Source of the DNA: a virus
Virus record (IMG/VR): IMGVR_UViG_3300014913_000824
Location: 1 to 29,369 of that record
Reading direction: 5' to 3' (one strand)
DNA length: 29,369 nucleotides
Within the stretch, counting starts at the first letter, position 1; every line of letters starts with the position of its first letter. A program made the position numbers and the translations under genes. Below, in pieces: positions 25,090 through 29,369 of the stretch. The notes under the pieces are model-generated. The model was not told where the DNA came from. It saw nothing but the letters and a program-made list of their open reading frames with translations, and made no database searches.

Positions 25090-26344
25090 CCGTGTATTCA
25101 CCTATGCAGTAGGTCCATCAGGAAACACTGAGCTTCTATTCTCATCACTTGACCCTGAAGATAACATACTGTCTCCGGAGACCTTTGAGCTAATACAAAA
25201 CACTGCGTTGGTGCACAAGCTTGTAGGGCATCCCAACATCGTATACAGCCACGATATCCCAGTACCTCATCCTGTGATTCGCGTTACGTCTGAGACAGAC
25301 GGTTACCTGGCCCGACAATTATCTACGGCAAAGAGGGGGGACTGTATCTACATTAACGGCAGCCCATCAGAGATGGAGCACGTAGACCTTTCTCAGACAT
25401 ACGATTCGTGCTCTCTTCCACACAAATACGCCCTAGGATGCCATGAGTGCATCCGCCTTAAGGCCGATGAGGTACCGGCGATGTGTAGGATTAGGGAGCT
25501 ACTGACCACTCCCCGTGAGTACGGGTACCGCGCAGAAGAGGACCTGCTGGACGTCCTGGAACATCTTGAAACTACGATAGGACCATTCACATACATAAGT
25601 CCTGCGCATACGCGGACAGCGTACTTTACCCAGAACGACCGTCCGATAAACCAGCACAGCTTCGCTAATGTATCCGAGAACCTCGAGTCCGCAGCGAAAG
25701 GAGGAAGAGAAGCTCATCGGGTAATTAAATTCAAGAAGACAGAATGTTCACGGTGCCTAGTACAGTCCGTCTGTGACACAGAAGTGAAGTGGTGCCCTTC
25801 GCCTTACCTCAAATCTGAAAAGGAGTACAGTGCTGCGTCAGTAGCGAAAACACATATACCTTTTACCCGTGCGCAGATTAAATATCTGCTCATTAACAGC
25901 GGCCGCCTCCACGCCAGGTACAACCGCAGGCTATACGCACTTACGTTCCACCTAGAGTCACCTGACCAGACGCTCCAATTCGGTCTCCGGAGGACCACTG
26001 CAAGCTGGTTTAATTTCACACCTTTCAAAACGTTCAAAGAAGCAGAAAGGGTAATCCAGTCTCACGGCTACGACAGGAAGTGGGACGATGACCGCTACGG
26101 GAAACTGACCAACCTGCAACTAGGTATTCTACTGGCAGCCGCCAGGGAAACGTACAGCCCAACCAACCAAAATGGGTGGAGAACTACGAGCTACCCTAAG
26201 CACTACCTCGAAGGACACCCTCGCGCAGGGTACACACTGAGATATGCGAGAGGGAGAGAAGGACATCTTCCCTGGAACACCATCATCCAAAGCTGGGAAG
26301 GTCTCTACCTAAATTGGGGGAGATTCGACCACTCAATCCGCTAA
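25058..26344 (+). CDS. Hypothetical Cys-rich protein, RT-operon partner 2
   Basis: This 428-residue protein has no recognised family. Two cysteine groups are visible: C118, C128, C131 and C143 (the last three C-x2-C-x11-C), then C230-x2-C233-x5-C239-x6-C246, close in spacing to the clusters of the helicase at 955. The C-terminal third is basic and aromatic (RLHARYNRRLYALTF, RYARGREGHLPWN), consistent with nucleic-acid binding. It overlaps the RT gene by 32 bases and has no clear Shine-Dalgarno, so translation may depend on that of the RT. Its stop meets the convergent virion gene at 26341. Confidence 0.65.
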   Translation: MTKTKRIQQLNRVFTYAVGPSGNTELLFSSLDPEDNILSPETFELIQNTALVHKLVGHPNIVYSHDIPVPHPVIRVTSETDGYLARQLSTAKRGDCIYINGSPSEMEHVDLSQTYDSCSLPHKYALGCHECIRLKADEVPAMCRIRELLTTPREYGYRAEEDLLDVLEHLETTIGPFTYISPAHTRTAYFTQNDRPINQHSFANVSENLESAAKGGREAHRVIKFKKTECSRCLVQSVCDTEVKWCPSPYLKSEKEYSAASVAKTHIPFTRAQIKYLLINSGRLHARYNRRLYALTFHLESPDQTLQFGLRRTTASWFNFTPFKTFKEAERVIQSHGYDRKWDDDRYGKLTNLQLGILLAAARETYSPTNQNGWRTTSYPKHYLEGHPRAGYTLRYARGREGHLPWNTIIQSWEGLYLNWGRFDHSIR

Positions 26345-27396
26345 ACACTAAGAGGATCAAACGTGGGGCACACGGCTACTACTGCAGCTAGGGCCGTGTC
26401 CTCCGCCTCTTGTGCTACTACTAAAGAGGCTTCGGCCTCTTCTTTTGCTGTCACTGAAGTTGCAACGGCCTGGTCTTTAGCTTGTTTCTGTCCAAGAGCG
26501 GCTGTGTAGTTCGCCGCTGCAGCGGCACAGAATGCTGCAAACTCAGCATCCAATGTAGCTCCGTAGTTTTCCGAGGACTGGAATAGTGCGAGAGGTCCTG
26601 TTTGGAAATTTGCAGGGTCACTACTGTAAGAATTCAGTGCAGTGAATACCGTGCTCCAGTCGGGATCTGTAGGTGCTACCGGGTAAGTAGACCCAGAGTG
26701 AGCATCATAAGCCGCAGTGATACTCGTAATGAACCCGCTGTATCTGTTGTTCTGCGTTACAATGCTGGAAGAGAATGAGCCTACCGCACCGTAGTAATTT
26801 GTCCATGCCACCAGTCGGGCTGAGTCACAGAAAGATTTTTCACTCTGATAGATAGCAACAATCTGTGCGGCAGCAGACGCCTCCGCTTCAGCGACAGTTA
26901 CATCAGTGTCTGCGTCAGTTACGGTACCTTCCGCAGCAACGCGAGCCACCTTGGCTGCAGTGTACGCGTTGATAAGCGCCTGTTCGTAGGAAGGATCTAC
27001 TGTGGGGTATACATCAGAAGAAGACCCTTCAAACTCAGTGACGTATGTGTACCAGGCCTTTACTCCGTCATTAACGCGAGACTTTACGGCGTCTTTTGCC
27101 TGTACTGCGACATCCAGCGTTAAATACTCTCTCCGAAGTTCTGACGATAGGTACGTAGTCTCTCCTGCAATAATTGCAGCGGTGCGGTTATTGTTAACGT
27201 TCTCCAAGTCGTAAGGATTACCTACACGCTCGAAGGTGTCATCTTTAGGATCAGCAGGGTCGACTACGCTGTACACAAAGAACTGCAGGTAAGGTAGTTC
27301 CCCTTTGTCCACCACAGTAGTGATGATCGTGTACTTCAGCGTACCGTCCGCTAACATTTCCTGGAGACATTCCTGGTCTACTGTTGTAGTTAACAT
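26341..27396 (-). CDS. Putative virion protein, Ala-rich helical (351 aa)
   Basis: The N-terminal 70 residues (IITTVVDKGELPYLQFFVYS, then NPYDLEN) look like a beta-rich module shared with the two genes just upstream. The rest is low in Cys and rich in Ala, Glu, Thr and Ser with heptad-like helices (for example KQAKDQAVATSVTAKEEAEA), as in fibrous or rod-like phage structural proteins. No catalytic motif is seen. AGGA lies 5 bases before the ATG, overlapping the previous stop. It is the last gene of the three-gene minus-strand operon. A tail-fibre, collar or head-decoration role is inferred. Confidence 0.65.
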   Translation of the reverse strand: MLTTTVDQECLQEMLADGTLKYTIITTVVDKGELPYLQFFVYSVVDPADPKDDTFERVGNPYDLENVNNNRTAAIIAGETTYLSSELRREYLTLDVAVQAKDAVKSRVNDGVKAWYTYVTEFEGSSSDVYPTVDPSYEQALINAYTAAKVARVAAEGTVTDADTDVTVAEAEASAAAQIVAIYQSEKSFCDSARLVAWTNYYGAVGSFSSSIVTQNNRYSGFITSITAAYDAHSGSTYPVAPTDPDWSTVFTALNSYSSDPANFQTGPLALFQSSENYGATLDAEFAAFCAAAAANYTAALGQKQAKDQAVATSVTAKEEAEASLVVAQEAEDTALAAVVAVCPTFDPLSV

Positions 27397-27398
27397 TG

Positions 27399-27770
27399 CT
27401 ATCCTGTGTACGTGTAGTCGTTAGTTCCTTCGAAGCCGTCAATAGCTTTCGGGAACTCTCTTGCTAAAAATGCTACTCGTTCTTTTGTGTAGTTCGAATA
27501 AGCTTCGGCACTCTCTACCGTATTACGGTCTTCTATTACCCCTGCTTTTCGGTAGTAATTGTAGCCGTGGAGTTCTGCCTCTTCCGAAGTAACGTACGGG
27601 ATATTTTCTATGTCAAATGGGGTAGCTACGTGTGAGAACTCATTGCAGTCGGCAGTGTACACGAAAATTTCAGGAGCAATCCCTGTAGCGTATAGCACGT
27701 CCATCTTTACGCGGTAACCTCCGCCCTCAATAAGCGACTGCACAACCCTAAGGTCAATAGTGACACTCAT
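27399..27770 (-). CDS. Putative virion protein, 123 residues
   Basis: This small protein consists mostly of the module shared with its neighbours: IEGGGYRVKMDVLYATG, then EIFVYTADCNEFSHVATPFD and IEN near residue 55, followed by a helical tail with Tyr-rich ends. GAGG lies 7 bases before the ATG, which overlaps the stop of the gene upstream (ATGA). The next gene downstream starts 2 bases after its stop. A minor virion or attachment component is likely from context; the family is not recognised. Confidence 0.62.
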   Translation of the reverse strand: MSVTIDLRVVQSLIEGGGYRVKMDVLYATGIAPEIFVYTADCNEFSHVATPFDIENIPYVTSEEAELHGYNYYRKAGVIEDRNTVESAEAYSNYTKERVAFLAREFPKAIDGFEGTNDYTYTG

Positions 27771-28444
27771 TCGTATACCTCAATGTCTATTCCGGAGAAT
27801 TCCGTCTCGTCTATATTCGTGGCATCCACGAGCGCCTGTGCTTCAGAGCTAAGAGCTGCCTGCTTATTCGCCCCTACAGTGATATCCGCGAACATATCTA
27901 CGTGCTCTGAAATACGCACTGCATCTGAGTTGCCGATACTGTTTCGAACAGTGTATCCGTTGGTTCCTGTGCTGTACGGTATCGGCCAGGGAAGAGGTCC
28001 TGAGGGCCCTGGGTACCCGGAATAAACCTGGAATGACCCGCGACAGAAAGAGGGGAAAGGATACACCGCACCCGCAACATCAATTTCAATTATCGCACCG
28101 AACTGTGCGAGAACCATGAAGTCCAGGAACGTACCTACGTGTCCGAGCTTCACCCACTCATCCCGCATAGGTAGACGTAAGGTGTCTCCTGGATTGACGG
28201 TCACGCCAGAAAACTCTGTAGCATTGTAGAACACCAAAGGAGTGGCCACTGCCAGATCCACGAGTTCTGTAGGATTCGCAATACGCAGGATACGTTCGTC
28301 CTGCGAGGTACTTGCTTCCTGGATTATGATGGACTCCTCCAAAGTGCCGGCAGGTTCCGTCGCAGGAAACGGCAGCACTTCAGTTTTCATGTAGTACCCT
28401 GAGCCCAAAATATCTTTATCGTATTCAATGGTTAGCTGGGCCAT
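27767..28444 (-). CDS. Putative virion protein, 225 residues
   Basis: This is the first gene of the minus-strand operon. The N-terminus (ILGSGYYMKTEVLPFPATEP, then ILRIANPTELVDLA) resembles the start of the two following proteins. The middle is beta-rich and Gly/Pro-rich (YSGYPGPSGPLPWPIPY), including a short collagen-like GPSGP stretch seen in tail-associated proteins. No enzymatic motif is present. The Shine-Dalgarno is weak (AAAGG 11 bases before the ATG). The divergent gap of 45 bases to the resolvase gene should hold its promoter, but no convincing hexamers were found. Confidence 0.65.
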   Translation of the reverse strand: MAQLTIEYDKDILGSGYYMKTEVLPFPATEPAGTLEESIIIQEASTSQDERILRIANPTELVDLAVATPLVFYNATEFSGVTVNPGDTLRLPMRDEWVKLGHVGTFLDFMVLAQFGAIIEIDVAGAVYPFPSFCRGSFQVYSGYPGPSGPLPWPIPYSTGTNGYTVRNSIGNSDAVRISEHVDMFADITVGANKQAALSSEAQALVDATNIDETEFSGIDIEVYE

Positions 28445-28489
28445 TTACCGTTTGACCTTTCTCGTATTATCTGCCAAAAATAGTAAGCC

Positions 28490-29047
28490 ATGTCAACACT
28501 ACCGTCAAGAAGTTACCTAGGGATTGATCCTTCTCCTCGCAGCACGGGCCTCGCAATTCTCATCCAGGGTAGCCTGTACACTGAGACAATAAAAACCCAG
28601 TGCAAAGGGGCAGACCGCCTATTTGAGATCCATGACCGAGTACATACGCTCCTAACTGAAAAAGGCGCAGAGCTAAGCGGGGCCTGTATCGAAGGGGCAG
28701 CGTACAACGCGAATACTCGAGCAGACGACATGGGACAAGTACGGGGGGTCCTCCTCCTGGCGTTGCTCCAATTCAAGCTTCCGTTCCTGGTTATTCCTCC
28801 TGCACAGCTAAAGAAATACGGTGCTGCCCACGGCGCAGCTACCAAGAACAAAATGATTGCAGCAGCGAAAAAAGAGTGGGGTATCCTGCTGCCCGATGAT
28901 GAAGCGGACGCTGCATGGCTCGCACACCTAGCGCAGGGGTTCTTCGATACCCCTCCTGTGAAGCGTCATCAATTAGAGGTAATTCACGGTATAAGGGAGA
29001 CCGTGCACAAAGACCGTGCCCACTTTACTTACACCAAAGGCATGTAA
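28490..29047 (+). CDS. RuvC-like Holliday junction resolvase
   Basis: This 185-residue RNase H-fold nuclease has the RuvC acidic quartet: D13 in YLGIDPSPRSTG, E68 in CIEGAAYN, and D136/D137 with D140 in LPDDEADAAWLAHLA. IPPAQLKKYGAAHGAATKNK matches the RuvC-type segment before the last acidic residues. It would resolve branched DNA before packaging. No Shine-Dalgarno is visible before the ATG at 28490, and the residues just after it are less conserved, so the start is moderately certain. The ribonucleotide reductase gene follows after 3 bases. Confidence 0.9.
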   Translation: MSTLPSRSYLGIDPSPRSTGLAILIQGSLYTETIKTQCKGADRLFEIHDRVHTLLTEKGAELSGACIEGAAYNANTRADDMGQVRGVLLLALLQFKLPFLVIPPAQLKKYGAAHGAATKNKMIAAAKKEWGILLPDDEADAAWLAHLAQGFFDTPPVKRHQLEVIHGIRETVHKDRAHFTYTKGM

Positions 29048-29050
29048 AAA

Positions 29051-29369
29051 ATGTTTCAACTCAAGCAATTGTTCACAGAAGAAGAAGATCCGTTCGCCCA
29101 AATTCAATGGGAAAAAACCGACATCACAACCAAGGACAAAGATGGCAATACTATCTACGAGTGTCTCGATGCAGAGTTCCCCGCTGACTGGAGCGATGAA
29201 TCTCGGCAAGTAGTAGCCAGCAAGTACTTCAAAAAATCCAGTACTGATAGAACTCCCGAAACCAGCAGTCGCGCGATGAGTCACCGCGTAGTGAAGGCAA
29301 TTTCGTCTAATGGCGTCGAACAGCAATTCTTTGCGGATGACGCAGAAGCCGCTGTGTTCAGTAAAGAAC
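29051..29369 (+). CDS. nrdJ: Class II (B12-dependent) ribonucleotide reductase, N-terminus
   Basis: Only the first 106 codons are in the window, open to the right edge. The sequence FAQIQWEKTDITTKDKDGNT, then FPADWSDESRQVVASKYFKK, is characteristic of the N-terminus of adenosylcobalamin-dependent reductases. It would make deoxynucleotides from ribonucleotides without oxygen, using host-supplied cobalamin. AAAGG lies 10 bases before the ATG. The active-site cysteines lie beyond the window, so activity cannot be checked. Confidence 0.88.
   Translation, partial: MFQLKQLFTEEEDPFAQIQWEKTDITTKDKDGNTIYECLDAEFPADWSDESRQVVASKYFKKSSTDRTPETSSRAMSHRVVKAISSNGVEQQFFADDAEAAVFSKE

Noticed and set aside
28445-28489. 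TTGACC and TATTAT as a promoter in the gap before the resolvase gene
   Set aside because: The two hexamers are only 7 bases apart, incompatible with sigma-70 spacing.

Overview
The window is a gene-dense segment of a tailed double-stranded DNA bacteriophage genome (Caudoviricetes). It carries a portal protein, a large terminase, an endolysin, a family A DNA polymerase, a primase-ATPase and several likely virion proteins, and no cellular housekeeping genes. The standard genetic code is used: all three stop codons occur and TGA is not reassigned. Most genes have strong AGGAGG-type ribosome binding sites, and many neighbours overlap by 1 to 4 bases. The host cannot be named from the sequence. 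No major capsid protein, tail tube protein, holin, integrase, tRNA or CRISPR array was seen.

Layout. 1-896 (minus): most of the portal gene, running off the left edge. 955-7127 (plus): an SNF2-type helicase, a Cas4/RecB-like nuclease, an amidase endolysin, three small proteins (two Cys-rich) and a ParB-like protein. 7124-8143 (minus): a sigma factor with unusual Cys-rich insertions. 8181-9368: a candidate promoter, a probable DNA-binding protein with an acidic tail, and a strong terminator. 9384-16990 (plus): a second Cas4-like nuclease, a primase-ATPase, and a DNA polymerase with an N-terminal uracil-DNA-glycosylase-like domain and a 135-residue mini-intein. 17119-18744 (minus): large terminase. 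18762-20015 (plus): MoxR-type AAA+ ATPase. 19995-21757 (minus): two proteins probably of the virion or head module. 21818-26344 (plus): a HExxH/VWA protein, a Cys-motif protein, a retron-like reverse transcriptase and another Cys-rich protein, packed as one operon. 26341-28444 (minus): three putative virion proteins whose N-termini look related. 28490-29369 (plus): a RuvC-like resolvase and the start of a class II ribonucleotide reductase. No stretch of 300 bases lacks a gene.

How it works together. Plus-strand genes mostly serve DNA replication, recombination and nucleotide supply. Minus-strand genes mostly encode packaging and virion proteins plus a sigma factor that could switch transcription between programmes. 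The two sets are interleaved in small blocks rather than in two large arms.

The best candidate for an undescribed system is the 21818-26344 operon: MoxR partner (metallopeptidase-like VWA protein), Cys-motif protein, retron-like RT with a Cys/His insertion, Cys-rich protein. It leaves no intergenic room for a conventional msr-msd RNA. The intein-bearing UDG-polymerase fusion and the zinc-decorated sigma factor are the next most notable items.
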